The notes: generated by a model from the letters alone, not told the origin. A DNA stretch of 64,000 nucleotides from JBKHYJ01 sp046565505 (GCA_046565505.1 JBKHYJ010000095.1:1-64000), one strand, 5' to 3'; counted from the stretch's first letter, positions 53,841 through 62,807 are shown. A program made the numbers and translations.

Positions 53841-55007
53841 TCAATGGCCTGAGCTTACTATCTCGTACAGCGTCGTACGCTCGGCGGGTATGCGGCCGAG
53901 CTCGCGTATCCGCTCGTGAAATTCTTCGGGCGAGATGTACTCGCCTGACTTCGCCCCTGCGAGCCGCGAGATGTTTTCATTCATCAGGGTGCCGCCGTAG
54001 TCGTTCGCCCCCGCGCGCAGGCAGGCCTGCGTGACCTCGCGCGACATCTTCACCCATGAGACCTGAATATTATCTATCCACCCTTGCAGCATCAGGCGCG
54101 ACAGCGCGTGCACCTTCAAATGTTCTTCGACAGTCGGGCCGGGCCGCGCGTCGCCCGAGCGGTACAACTGCGTGAATTCGTGTACGAACCCGAGGGGGAC
54201 GAACTCGGTGAATCCGCCGGTCTCTTTCTGAACGTCGCGCAACAGCATCAGGTGGCGCACCCAGTGCTCGCGGGTTTCCGTGTGCCCGTACATCATCGTG
54301 GACGTGGTGCGTATGCCGAGCCTGTGCGCCGTCTTTATCACGTCGAGCCACTCGGACACCTTGAGCTTGATGCGCTCAATCTGGTGGCGAACGTCGTCGT
54401 CTAGGATCTCGGCCGCCGTGCCGGGCAGTGTGCCGAGCCCGGCCTCTTTGAGCATCGCGAGGTAATCAGAAAGCGCCATCCCGGTTAACTCTACGCCATA
54501 GACGACCTCCATAGGAGAGAACGCATGAATGTGCATCTGCGGGGTGGTCTGCTTGATCGCGCGGAGGAGGTCGCGGTAGTAGTACGGGTCAAGCCCGCGC
54601 GGCAACCCGCCCTGTATGCAGACTTCGCGCGCGCCGAGCCGCCAGGCTTCTTCGGAGCGCCGCTGTATCTCTTCAAGGGAGTGGAAGTAAGCGTCGCGCT
54701 CGCGCGGCGCGCGGCTGAAGGCGCAGAAGCGGCACCCGATGAAGCAGATGTTCGTGAAGTTGATGTTGCGGTTGACGACGTAGGTGATAACGTCGCCGAC
54801 GCGCTCGCGCCTGACGCGGTCGGCCGCCAGTATAACCGCCTCCAGGTCTAACCCGCTCGACCGCGCGAGCAACACCCCGTCGTCGAAACCCAGCTCGCCG
54901 CCCGCGAGCGCTCGCTCGAGCGCCCCGGCCACGCGCTTATCGACCTCGGGCAAGATGGCGTCGAGCCTCGCGGGGTCGTCCCAATGAATCTCATTCAGCG
55001 AAGTCAT
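53841..55007 (-). CDS. cofH: FO synthase subunit CofH (radical SAM)
   Basis: 388 residues. Radical SAM cluster Cys88-x3-Cys92-x2-Cys95 (CFIGCRFC) following 'VVNRNINFTN', then 'EVCIQGGLPRG', 'MHIHAFSPMEVVYG', 'GTLPGTAAEILDDDVR', 'TSTMMYGH', 'TGGFTEFVPL' and 'AGANDYGGTLMNENISRLAG': all as in the CofH half of FbiC. It joins 5-amino-6-ribitylaminouracil to tyrosine, the first half of making FO, the chromophore of F420. MqnC/MqnE (menaquinone) are related, but these motifs and the nearby cofG favour CofH. GGAG precedes the ATG. Likely co-transcribed with the PPOX-family gene 28 nt upstream. Confidence 0.93.
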   Translation of the reverse strand: MTSLNEIHWDDPARLDAILPEVDKRVAGALERALAGGELGFDDGVLLARSSGLDLEAVILAADRVRRERVGDVITYVVNRNINFTNICFIGCRFCAFSRAPRERDAYFHSLEEIQRRSEEAWRLGAREVCIQGGLPRGLDPYYYRDLLRAIKQTTPQMHIHAFSPMEVVYGVELTGMALSDYLAMLKEAGLGTLPGTAAEILDDDVRHQIERIKLKVSEWLDVIKTAHRLGIRTTSTMMYGHTETREHWVRHLMLLRDVQKETGGFTEFVPLGFVHEFTQLYRSGDARPGPTVEEHLKVHALSRLMLQGWIDNIQVSWVKMSREVTQACLRAGANDYGGTLMNENISRLAGAKSGEYISPEEFHERIRELGRIPAERTTLYEIVSSGH

Positions 55008-55035
55008 GACAGTCTTCTCCGATCAGCCCCGCCAT

Positions 55036-55458
55036 TCAATACTCCCACGAAATGCCGCCCTCCGACTTCAACCTGATGTATACCGTCTCCGCGTCGTCCG
55101 GCTCGCCGTAAATCTCTATGAATTTCGGGTCCTCCGACGAGCCGAAGTACTTCATCCCGAGCCAGCGATGAATCAGCGCGCGCTCGTTTTGGTCCGTGAC
55201 CTCTTCGGCGCGGCCATACATTGACGCGCCTTTATACTTACCGTTCTCGCCGCCATCGATGACCCAGCCCACTCGCGCGTCCCGTTCAATTGCTTTCCAC
55301 TTCGCGCTGGTCGAGCCGGTCCCGACGTAGTAATCGTCATGCATGACTACGAACCAAAGGGGCACGACGCGGGGGCGGCCCCGGCCGTCGGCGTAAGCCA
55401 TGCGCAGCAATTGCTGTTTCTCGCAGAATTCTTTGAGGGTGGGAGAGAGTTCTTTCAT
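55036..55458 (-). CDS. PPOX-family (pyridoxamine-oxidase-like) flavin/F420-binding protein
   Basis: 140 residues, a single split-barrel domain. 'RMAYADGRGRPRVVPLWFVVMHDDYYVGTG' and 'KWKAIERDARVGWVID' are typical of the FMN/F420/heme-binding split-barrel group. Position between mtnC and cofH, 28 nt before cofH, suggests an F420-dependent reductase, but ligand specificity cannot be proved by eye; FMN or heme are alternatives. The ATG at 55458 has GAGG 5 nt upstream. Cytoplasmic, likely a dimer. Confidence 0.75.
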   Translation of the reverse strand: MKELSPTLKEFCEKQQLLRMAYADGRGRPRVVPLWFVVMHDDYYVGTGSTSAKWKAIERDARVGWVIDGGENGKYKGASMYGRAEEVTDQNERALIHRWLGMKYFGSSEDPKFIEIYGEPDDAETVYIRLKSEGGISWEY

Positions 55459-55564
55459 AGCGCCTCGCTCGACAGAAGGATCAGCCAACAAAGCGTCACA
55501 GCCATTGTGAAATCTAACACGGGCGGGTAAGCATAGCCATACGACTCGGGCGAATCATAGCGTG

Positions 55565-56350
55565 TTATAAAACCACCTCGTCGAAACTGCTCACGGCGCG
55601 GTAAGACTCCGGGTCCGGCTGGGGGTGGTTGCCCGGCCGCACGCACAACAGCGTCTGCATGCCGGCCGAGCGCGCGGCGCCCAATTCTCGCGTCACGTCT
55701 GAAATGAAAATGATTTCCGCCGGCTTCAGCCCGAGCGAAGACGCTATCAGGCGGTAGCTTTGCGGGTCCGCCTTGGCCCCCGTGCGCGTGTCGAAGTATT
55801 CACGAATCAGGCCTGAAAGGTCGCCCGCCTCCGTGTGCGCGAACAGCAATTTTTGGGCTAGGCGGCTCCCGGAAGAGTATATGCAAATCTGCTTGCCCTG
55901 CCGGCTCCACCGCCCGAAGGCCGGCGGCACGTCGGGGAAAATCCGGCCGCGCAGGCGCCCCGCCCGGTAGCCTTCTTCCCATATCTTTCCTTGCAGCGAT
56001 TTCAGAGGCGTCGATTTCCGGTCCTGGTCCATCAGCCAGTGGACGTAAGCCGCGATCGATTCCGGCTGCGATTCCCCCGCGCGGACCTCGGGCGGGTCCA
56101 GCCCCCTGCGCACGTCCAACGCCTGCTCTTCACGAAGGGCGGCGATGTCGGCGCGGACCTCCTCGCTCGATAAATGCGTTTCGAGGAAATCTTTCACATG
56201 CTCGCGCGCGTAAGGGAACAAGACCTCGTAGACGAAATCGATGGGCGTAGTCGTGCCTTCTATGTCGAGCAAAATCGCGGCCCCAGGCGTTTTTGGAAGT
56301 GATGCCGTCACGTTTGGCTCGAAACAACAGTGCGGGCAGCGCCGGCTCAC
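55565..56350 (-). CDS. mtnC: Enolase-phosphatase E1
   Basis: 261 residues. HAD motif I LLDIEGTTTPI with Asp29 and Glu31 (the Glu is specific to the E1 group), 'FLETHLSSEEVRADIAALREEQ', 'KSLQGKIWEEGYRAGRLRG', motif II 'IYSSGSRLAQKLLFAH' and motif III 'ADPQSYRLIA…IFISDV'. It enolises and dephosphorylates diketo-methylthiopentyl phosphate to the acireductone in methionine salvage. Its start overlaps the stop of mtnD (ATGA), so translation is coupled. The extra 20 N-terminal residues contain a CX2CC motif and are not part of the usual fold. Confidence 0.93.
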   Translation of the reverse strand: MSRRCPHCCFEPNVTASLPKTPGAAILLDIEGTTTPIDFVYEVLFPYAREHVKDFLETHLSSEEVRADIAALREEQALDVRRGLDPPEVRAGESQPESIAAYVHWLMDQDRKSTPLKSLQGKIWEEGYRAGRLRGRIFPDVPPAFGRWSRQGKQICIYSSGSRLAQKLLFAHTEAGDLSGLIREYFDTRTGAKADPQSYRLIASSLGLKPAEIIFISDVTRELGAARSAGMQTLLCVRPGNHPQPDPESYRAVSSFDEVVL

Positions 56351-56901
56351 ACCGCGGGGACGTAGGAAGCCCCGAAGCAGACGGGCTGGTAGCGGGCGTC
56401 AGCGCGGCTCTCCGTGTAATTCGGGGACCAGCCCGCGGGGTCCTGAAACAGGCGGATCGCGCGAATCTCCCGGTCAGAGCAGAGGTTGAACCAGTGCCAG
56501 GTTGCGCGGGGCACGCGAATTAAATCGCCCGCCTCGACCTCGATTGCTATGACGTTCCCTTCGCGGGGGCGAATGTGGAACAAGCCCCGCCCGTGGATGA
56601 TGAATCTGACTTCGTCTTCGTCATGCCAGTGCTCGCGGTTAAACTTGGCGAGCATCGCCTCAAGCCCCGGCGTCCGAGGGTTCACGTCTATCACGTCGGC
56701 CGCCACGTAGCCGCCGCGCGCCTTCAGCCTTTCGACCTCTTCGGCGTAAGCGGCCAGCACCTCTTCGGCCGGCGCATCGGGCTGTATGGGGCGCGACGGG
56801 TTCCACCGCTCGTAATCGATGCCGAGGGATGAAAGGTATCTGGTGATCTCGTCCGTGTCGCGCAAAGTCCTGTTCTCGTCCGGTATCGTCACGGTAGCCA
56901 T
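56347..56901 (-). CDS. mtnD: Acireductone dioxygenase
   Basis: 184 residues, cupin of usual length. Metal ligands His91, His93, Glu97 in HWHDEDEVRF and His136 in TWHWFNL, then 'AIRLFQDPAGW'. With iron it yields the methionine precursor ketomethylthiobutyrate; with nickel an off-pathway product. Which metal is used here cannot be told. Middle gene of the operon mtnB-mtnD-mtnC, 9 nt after mtnB and overlapping mtnC by 4 nt. Ribosome-binding site GAGGGA. Confidence 0.95.
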   Translation of the reverse strand: MATVTIPDENRTLRDTDEITRYLSSLGIDYERWNPSRPIQPDAPAEEVLAAYAEEVERLKARGGYVAADVIDVNPRTPGLEAMLAKFNREHWHDEDEVRFIIHGRGLFHIRPREGNVIAIEVEAGDLIRVPRATWHWFNLCSDREIRAIRLFQDPAGWSPNYTESRADARYQPVCFGASYVPAV

Positions 56902-56910
56902 AATGATCCC

Positions 56911-57546
56911 TCACCGATTGCCGGCGCAATAAGTCCGGCCCATCACTTCCAACAAAAATTCCAAAATCTCGACGTGCCGCTTCGCCTCCGCGAGGTCGAG
57001 GCCCCAGGTGTAGAGCCCGTGCCGCCTGAGCAAGAACCCGTGCGAATGCGGGCGCAGATTTAACATCTCTTCGACCGAAAGGGCCAGCGCGCGCATGTCC
57101 TGGGAGTTTTCAATGACCGGGAGCCACTCCCGGTGCTCGTGAGTCGCCACGCCGTCGAGGCCTTTGAGCATCTCGTAGCCTTCGATGTGAATGCCGCCCT
57201 CGCCGATGTGAGCGTCTGAAAGAATATTGCTCCAAACAGAATGCGTGTGCAATACGGCCCCCGCCCCCGTCGATTTCACTACAGAAATGTGCAGCAGCGT
57301 TTCGGCCGAGGGGCGGCCCCCGCCTCGAATGACTCGCCCGGCGGAATCGATTTCGAGGATGTCATGGGGCGCGAGCTTGCCCTTGTCGATGCCGCTCGAC
57401 GTGATGGCGAGCCGCAGCGGGTCGCGGCTTGAGACCGCGCTGAGGTTGCCGCTCGTGCCGAGCGTCCAGCCGCGGCCATAGAAGGCCCGGCCAAGCTCGA
57501 CAAGCTCGTCTGCGATTGCTGAGAATTCTTTTCGCTCTTCTTTCAC
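56911..57546 (-). CDS. mtnB: Methylthioribulose-1-phosphate dehydratase
   Basis: 211 residues, class II aldolase/adducin fold. 'RGWTLGTSGNLSA', 'TSSGIDKGKL', Glu in 'RPSAETLLH', zinc ligands His100 and His102 in VLHTHSVWSN and a later His in 'FLLRRHGLYTWG'. It removes water from methylthioribulose-1-phosphate. GTG start with a poor ribosome-binding site. First gene of mtnB-mtnD-mtnC. mtnK, mtnN and a certain mtnA are not in the window, except for the distant IF-2B-fold protein at 37217. Confidence 0.93.
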   Translation of the reverse strand: MKEERKEFSAIADELVELGRAFYGRGWTLGTSGNLSAVSSRDPLRLAITSSGIDKGKLAPHDILEIDSAGRVIRGGGRPSAETLLHISVVKSTGAGAVLHTHSVWSNILSDAHIGEGGIHIEGYEMLKGLDGVATHEHREWLPVIENSQDMRALALSVEEMLNLRPHSHGFLLRRHGLYTWGLDLAEAKRHVEILEFLLEVMGRTYCAGNR

Positions 57547-57963
57547 CAGCTATCTTTGCCCCGATCTAGAGTCTCTTTATGCTCCGGGCCCTGAACGCGA
57601 GAATGGGCCATCTATTGACTTTCAGCCAGTTCGAAACGAGAAGCGCATAATCATTGTATAGGAATTCCTTTATACGCAGCCTGAGATTTTTACACAACAA
57701 ATGATCTTATAGATTAAGAGCAAATTTTAGCCTTTTCAGTCAAAATCTTAGAGTCAAGACTGACATGCGTTTTGATGTTAAAGGAAGCAACTTCCGGTGA
57801 GATGCCTTTTATCCTATGAAGATTCAATCCCAAGACTCTACTGAATGAATGTGACCCGGTGCCCGGCCACTCGACGTACAATTATTCGCACAACTAGGAA
57901 AATATAAAAGCAGACAAACGGAAACAATTTTACCAACAAGCTTTTCCTTATTAGCATATCTGA
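57547..57963. other. AT-rich gene-free stretch
   Basis: Clearly lower in GC than the neighbours. Holds a near-palindrome GTATAGGAATTCC-TT-TATAC around 57656-57675 and an inverted repeat TCAGTC…GACTGA around 57740-57768. Either could be an operator of mtnB (transcribed leftward) or the trace of an insertion. No gene, no riboswitch that I recognise. Confidence 0.45.
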
Positions 57964-58890
57964 TCATCTTACACCCCTCTCCCGAATTCTATCCAACATC
58001 CGGCTAACGGTAAGATCGTTGAAGATGGTCTCTAAAGGCGACGAATAGATATACCCTTTCGTACCATACGCAGATCGCCCCGCAGGACTATAGCCCACCC
58101 CATATTTTTGAATATGCCTCTGGTTAAGAGTATCCATAGACTTCTGCAAGTTTAGCTGCGAATCGCATAAAAGATCATCGCTTGCCACTGAATAAGCGAT
58201 CAGAAAACACTGCGATGGCGTGATGCCACTATCCCAAACATCACCCCACTGCGCAGGTATTGCGGCACTAAATGCTCTTAAGCGAGCGTCCACTTCATGG
58301 CTTATAGCAGACGAAACTATTCGCCTAAGACTCTCATCTGGTGTTTTACTCCGATCCCGAAACGCCTTGGCCTGTGATATAAAGCTATCTGGTGACGCTC
58401 CCCCGGAGCCATTCGCCCGGAGCAGGACGTTATCTGCTTTGTTAGGATGTACTAAATCAGGTATGGTACGCAGGCTGGATTTTGCCGCCGATTCGATCTC
58501 TAAGTCTGAGAGAGTAGCCAGGCGTTCCAATACGGTGTCAGTCAACGCACCCTCAAGCTCCCCAACGCTAACGCGGCGGCTTGAGCCATTCAGCACATCA
58601 GACTCCATAATCGTCAACCTGTCTCTCAGTGACGCGCTCATCTCGACGCCGGAACGATTATAAATAAAGCCGCCTAACGAATAGACCGCGGCGCGGACAT
58701 CCTCCGCGGAAGCGTTCGGGCACGCAAATCGAATCTCGCTTCCCAGGCCGTCTTGTAAGCGAAGCCGAAACTCGGCCGCGCCACTTGTTTGGATGGCAGA
58801 TGATTTCCAGGGGCGTACCAGAACAACAACACTCGTGAGGATCAATGCGACAGCCAAATACGAGGCCCGTTGAAATGTCAGTGTCTTCAT
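57964..58890 (-). CDS. Exported protein of unknown function (foreign-looking)
   Basis: 308 residues. A single N-terminal membrane helix/signal (ASYLAVALILTSVVVLVRPW), then a soluble region with no family I know; 'ASAEDVRAAVYSLGGFIYNRSGVEM' and 'DLLCDSQLNLQKSMDTLNQRHIQKYGVGY' are its most ordered-looking parts. Four cysteines are scattered. GAGGG precedes the ATG. GC and codon choice are more relaxed than in the flanking F420 and mtn genes, and both sides are AT-rich, so it was probably acquired. It sits between mtnB and the cofG operon on the same strand with its own upstream gap. Confidence 0.6.
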   Translation of the reverse strand: MKTLTFQRASYLAVALILTSVVVLVRPWKSSAIQTSGAAEFRLRLQDGLGSEIRFACPNASAEDVRAAVYSLGGFIYNRSGVEMSASLRDRLTIMESDVLNGSSRRVSVGELEGALTDTVLERLATLSDLEIESAAKSSLRTIPDLVHPNKADNVLLRANGSGGASPDSFISQAKAFRDRSKTPDESLRRIVSSAISHEVDARLRAFSAAIPAQWGDVWDSGITPSQCFLIAYSVASDDLLCDSQLNLQKSMDTLNQRHIQKYGVGYSPAGRSAYGTKGYIYSSPLETIFNDLTVSRMLDRIRERGVR

Positions 58891-59159
58891 AGAAGCCCTC
58901 TATAAACCTTTTTACGGTTACGTCCGTTATCAACGACCTGTAAGACAGCGGCTATGAATTACCTACCGACCCTGGAGTCAACCAGAAGCTCCCGTCGAAG
59001 GCCGGCATTGTATATAACATATCCTACAAAAGTCAACTTGAGAATCCTAGCCCGTACGTTCTAAGCTCCATGCCGGGATGATGATGATAAGGTTGATTCT
59101 ATGTTTAATAAAGTGAGCCGCCCATCACACAGTTCGTCGCGTCCGGCCTGACTTTCATT
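58891..59159. other. Spacer between the foreign-looking gene and cofG
   Basis: Moderately AT-rich, no gene, no clear terminator for the cofG operon; only the upstream region of the gene at 57964. Confidence 0.35.
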
Positions 59160-60371
59160 TCAACCGCGCGCATTCTCCGCTCTCGCGCACCCTTTATCGT
59201 CGGCCATCGAGCGCACGCGAGGGGCCAGCCGCGGGTCTAGGAATTCGTCCCGGTGTACGAACTCCGGGTAGACGGTCAATCGCTCTGTCAGCTCGAACCC
59301 TTCGGCCGCCGTGCGCCCGGCCAGCGTCTCGATGTGCGGCCACGGCTTTTCGGGGTTTATATAATCTTTAGTCAGGGGCGATATTCCGCCCCAATCGTTC
59401 AGCCCCGCCCCGAGCAACAGCGGGTAATCGTCGTCGGAAAGATTCGGCGGCGCCTGCACGTTCATGTCTCGAAGGACTAACCGTGCGACCGCTATCGTGC
59501 GGGCGTAATCGGCGAAATCAGGCTCGCGGTGGAGCCGCATGGGGATGTCGGGCTTGGCGCGAAAATTCTGTATGATGACCTCCTGTATGTGGCCGTAGCG
59601 CGCGTGCAAATCGCGTATGGCGAGCAATGAATCGACGCGGTCGTCGAGCGTTTCCCCTATGCCGATCAGCACCCCCGTAGTGAAAGGTATCTTCAGCCGC
59701 CCCGCCTCTTCGATCGTTTTCAGGCGGAGCGCGGGGCGCTTATCGGGCGCGTTATCGTGCGGCATGCCGGCGAGCGCCAGTCGCTCGCTCGTGCTTTCGA
59801 GCATCAGCCCCATGCTCGGGTTCGACTCGCGGAGCGCCTCCAAGTCCCTCCGCCCCATCAGCCCAGGATTCGCGTGCGGGAGAAGTCCCGCCTCGTTCAG
59901 GACGCGCCGCGACATCTCGGCCAGGTAAGAGAGCGTCGTCCGATGGCCCAGCCGCGCGAGCGCGTCACGCATCTCGGGGAAGATCGCTTCGGGCCTGTCG
60001 CCGAGGCTGAAGAGCGCCTCTTTGCAGCCCAGCCGCGCGCCCGCTTCGGCCACGGCGAGGACTTCATCGGGAGTCATCGTGCGCGCGCCCGACTGGCCCG
60101 GGTCTTTGCGGAACGTGCAGTAGCCGCAATAGTCGCGGCAGAGGTTCGTCAGCGGTATGAAGACTTTTTTCGAGTAGGTGACGCGGCGGCCCTTGAGGCG
60201 GTCGCGTAGCCCGGCCGCCGCCGACATCAGCGAATCAAGCTCGGCGCCTTCGCGCGCCCGGATCAGCGCCCTGGCCGCCTCGCGCGTCACGCCCGCGGTC
60301 CGGTCCGGCGCGCCCGCCTCGGCGAGCGCCTCGTCAAAAGTCATGTGGGGTGTTGACGTGATTAATTGCAT
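59160..60371 (-). CDS. cofG: FO synthase subunit CofG (radical SAM)
   Basis: 403 residues. Radical SAM cluster Cys78-x3-Cys82-x2-Cys85 (CRDYCGYC) after 'KVFIPLTN', then 'EALFSLGDRPE', 'SYLAEMSRRVLNEAGLLPHANPG', 'GLMLESTSERLA', 'TTGVLIGIGETLDDRVDSLLAIR', 'EVIIQNFRAKPD' and 'NLSDDDYPLLLGAGLNDWGGISPLTKDYINPE', as in the CofG half of FbiC. With CofH it closes the deazaflavin ring to give FO. Last gene of a four-gene minus-strand run with two F420 oxidoreductases and a PPOX protein. The two FO synthase halves are separate genes about 4 kb apart. Confidence 0.95.
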   Translation of the reverse strand: MQLITSTPHMTFDEALAEAGAPDRTAGVTREAARALIRAREGAELDSLMSAAAGLRDRLKGRRVTYSKKVFIPLTNLCRDYCGYCTFRKDPGQSGARTMTPDEVLAVAEAGARLGCKEALFSLGDRPEAIFPEMRDALARLGHRTTLSYLAEMSRRVLNEAGLLPHANPGLMGRRDLEALRESNPSMGLMLESTSERLALAGMPHDNAPDKRPALRLKTIEEAGRLKIPFTTGVLIGIGETLDDRVDSLLAIRDLHARYGHIQEVIIQNFRAKPDIPMRLHREPDFADYARTIAVARLVLRDMNVQAPPNLSDDDYPLLLGAGLNDWGGISPLTKDYINPEKPWPHIETLAGRTAAEGFELTERLTVYPEFVHRDEFLDPRLAPRVRSMADDKGCARAENARG

Positions 60372-60399
60372 CGTACCTGTGAAGCGGGCCGCGCGGGGC

Positions 60400-61353
60400 T
60401 CAGCTCACGCTGTCGTGGCGGAATGACGGGATCACCTGCTCGGCGAACCGCCTGATCGAATCATGGTCGAATGGCGCGTTCATGATGGTGATGAAGTGGG
60501 TCACGCCCGCCTCAATGTATTCGCTGATGCGGTCGCGCACCTCCCCTGCGGAGCCCACCAGCATGCCCTGCGCCACTTGCTCGGGCGGCGTGCCGAAGGC
60601 TTCGGACATGCGGCGCACCATCTCATCTTTCAACTCGCCCGACTCCGTAAGCAGCGCGGCGCCCGCCCACGAGACTTCGATCTCGCCGAAGTCCCTCCCC
60701 ACGGCAGCGCAGTGCTCCTTCAGCACGGCGATCTTGTGGCGGAATACATCGGGCGAGCCGAACGTGTTCCACTGGTCGGCGTGTTTGGCTACGACCCTGA
60801 GCATCAGCTTCTCGCCCGACCCGCCGATCATCAGAGGCGGGCGCGGCTGCTGCAAAGGCTTGGGCTCGCAGTAGGCGTCTTTCAATTGATAGTAACGGCC
60901 CTCGAACGTGACCTGCTTTTCCGTCCACAGGCGCTTGACGACCTCGGCGGCCTCGTCGAGCCGGCGGATGCGCTCTGCGGTCGAGCCGAAATGTATTCCG
61001 TAAGCCGCGTGCTCTAGCTCGAACCACCCGGCACCCATCCCCATAATCAACCGCCCGCCGCTCGTGTGGTCGAGCGTCGCGCCCATCTTGGCGAGCACCG
61101 CCGGGTGGCGGTAAGTGTTGCCCGTCACGAGCAGCCCCACCTGCGCGAGCGAGGTGTCGCACGCGAGCGCCGTCAGCGCGACCCACCCCTCGTAGCAAGG
61201 CCCCGCGGGGTCGCTCAGTATCGGGAAGAAATGATCGAACGCCCAGGCCGTGTCGTAGCCCAGCGAATCGATCAGCTTCCAGGTCTCTCTCAGCCCTTGA
61301 AAAGTTACGTTCTGCGGCGGCGTCTGCACGCCGAATCGAATCCGGTTCGCCAT
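60400..61353 (-). CDS. Luciferase-like F420-dependent oxidoreductase 1
   Basis: 317 residues, TIM-barrel of the bacterial luciferase-like (LLM) class. 'RFGVQTPPQNVTFQGL', 'VALTALACDTSLAQVGLLVTGNTYRHPAVLAKMGATLDH' (ends only), 'GGRLIMGMGAGWFELEHAAYGI', 'RPPLMIGGSGEKLMLRVVAKHADQWN'. The family uses F420H2 to reduce or oxidise small organic substrates in the cytoplasm; substrate unknown. GGGAG lies 8 nt before the ATG; it follows the PPOX gene by 16 nt and precedes cofG by 28 nt, an operon. Confidence 0.88.
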   Translation of the reverse strand: MANRIRFGVQTPPQNVTFQGLRETWKLIDSLGYDTAWAFDHFFPILSDPAGPCYEGWVALTALACDTSLAQVGLLVTGNTYRHPAVLAKMGATLDHTSGGRLIMGMGAGWFELEHAAYGIHFGSTAERIRRLDEAAEVVKRLWTEKQVTFEGRYYQLKDAYCEPKPLQQPRPPLMIGGSGEKLMLRVVAKHADQWNTFGSPDVFRHKIAVLKEHCAAVGRDFGEIEVSWAGAALLTESGELKDEMVRRMSEAFGTPPEQVAQGMLVGSAGEVRDRISEYIEAGVTHFITIMNAPFDHDSIRRFAEQVIPSFRHDSVS

Positions 61354-61369
61354 GTGTGATTCTCCCTTT

Positions 61370-61807
61370 TCAGCGTCCGCTCCATCGCCTCACTCGCGTA
61401 GGCGTAATCCTGATAATCATTCTCTCATCAATAGCCATCGAATGGTACTGCGGATACTTGTCGCGCAGGAGCGCGACCGCGCGGGCATGGTCGGGCGCGT
61501 CACGCGACGGCAAGATCATCGCCGCAAGCCCCGTGATGAGGACCCACTGAAGCTCGGCCCAATCCTCCGAATAATCGTCGATGACGAGCGAGACGTGCGG
61601 GTTCGCCTCTATGTTCCGCACGCGCCTGAGCCTCGACGCTTCGGCCGCCTTGGGCTTTTCATCGATGGGCGAATAAAGGCTCTGCGAATCGAACGCGTAG
61701 CAGACGGGGATGACCGAGGGCCGCCCGTCGCCGTCGGCCGTCGCAAGGCGCGCGACGCGATGCCCGGCGATGAAGGCATGCGTGCTGTCGTCAATTTCGA
61801 GCCCCAT
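61370..61807 (-). CDS. PPOX-class F420-dependent oxidoreductase
   Basis: 145 residues, split barrel. 'HRVARLATADGDGRPSVIPVCYAFDSQSLYSPIDEKPK' (ends only), 'RRVRNIEANPHVSLVIDDYSEDW' and 'LVLITGLAAMIL'-like strands match the small F420-binding PPOX group. It probably reduces a substrate with F420H2. The ATG at 61807 is taken in place of a TTG two codons upstream. It lies within the operon between two luciferase-like enzymes. Confidence 0.82.
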   Translation of the reverse strand: MGLEIDDSTHAFIAGHRVARLATADGDGRPSVIPVCYAFDSQSLYSPIDEKPKAAEASRLRRVRNIEANPHVSLVIDDYSEDWAELQWVLITGLAAMILPSRDAPDHARAVALLRDKYPQYHSMAIDERMIIRITPTRVRRWSGR

Positions 61808-61883
61808 AGACAAGGTTAATGAGGCGAGCGGGGTGAGAATAATTCTATGGCATATTCGCAGCCCGCGCCCCGGTTTGAATCCC

Positions 61884-62807
61884 TCATCGCGAGATTTCTA
61901 TCAGCCGCTCCATCAGCCGCAGGCCTTCGTCAACCGCCGGCGAAGGGGTGAAGCCGAGGGCGGCCGGCGAATGAATCAGGTGAGTCACGCCCATGTCGCG
62001 CAGGCGGCCTATGTCTTCCTTTACCTGCGCGAGCGTCCCCATCATAGGGTTGCGGGCCCCGCCATCAGCCTCATCGAACACTACGGTGAAGGCGCGCAGG
62101 ACTACTTCCATATCGCCGCACCCGGCGCGGGCGGCCGTTTCGTAAAATTGTCTTATCATCCCTTCGAGCCACTCGAAGCTCGGGATGCCCGAGGGGTTCC
62201 ACCCGCTGCCATACTTGATGGCGCGGTCGAAGGCATATGGCCCGTAGCCGGCGACGTAGAGAGGCGGGTAGGGCTTCTGCACGGGCTTGGGGCCGACCAT
62301 TGATTGGGGGATGCGGTAGAATTCGCCTTCAAATCCGGCCGGGTCCTTGGTCCAAAGCTCTATCAGCGCGCGCAAGAATTCGTCGGCCCGCGCGCCGCGC
62401 CGCTCGAACGGCGTCCCCGCGGCCTCGAATTCGTCATGAGACCACCCGACGCCCACCCCCACGGCCGCGCGGCCGTTCGAGAGCACGTCGAGCGTGGCTA
62501 TGCGGCGCGCGAGCTCTATCGGCGTGTGGTAAGGCAAGACGAGCACGCTCGTCCCGAGTCGCGCCCGCGCCGTGTGGGCCGCGACGAACGTTAGAGTCTC
62601 TATCGGGTCGAGCACAATTTTGTAAGCGTCCGGCAGGCTGCCATCAGGCGACGCCGGGTAAGGCTCTCGGGGGTTTATGGGCCACAGCAGCCGTTCGAGC
62701 ACCCAGAGCGAATCGTAACCGAGTTCTTCGGCGCGGCGAGCGACGCTGATCAGGTTCTCGGGCGAAGCTTGCGGCCCGAGCTGGGGGAGTGACATGCCGA
62801 TCTTCAT
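61884..62807 (-). CDS. Luciferase-like F420-dependent oxidoreductase 2
   Basis: 307 residues. 'MKIGMSLPQLGPQASPENLI', 'RAEELGYDSLWVLERLLWPINP', 'DPIETLTFVAAHTARARLGTSVLVLPYHTPI' (ends only), 'GRAAVGVGVGWSHDEFEAAGTPF' and 'KPYPPLYVAGYGPYAFDRAIKYGSGWNP' identify an LLM-class F420 enzyme of a different subgroup from the one at 60400. First gene of the cofG operon; AGGAGAGG precedes the ATG. Substrate unknown; such enzymes cover nitro, quinone and lactone chemistry. Confidence 0.88.
   Translation of the reverse strand: MKIGMSLPQLGPQASPENLISVARRAEELGYDSLWVLERLLWPINPREPYPASPDGSLPDAYKIVLDPIETLTFVAAHTARARLGTSVLVLPYHTPIELARRIATLDVLSNGRAAVGVGVGWSHDEFEAAGTPFERRGARADEFLRALIELWTKDPAGFEGEFYRIPQSMVGPKPVQKPYPPLYVAGYGPYAFDRAIKYGSGWNPSGIPSFEWLEGMIRQFYETAARAGCGDMEVVLRAFTVVFDEADGGARNPMMGTLAQVKEDIGRLRDMGVTHLIHSPAALGFTPSPAVDEGLRLMERLIEISR

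Noticed and set aside
53841..55007. CofH gene read as MqnC or MqnE of the futalosine menaquinone pathway
   Set aside because: The motif set and the nearby cofG fit CofH; no other menaquinone gene is in view.
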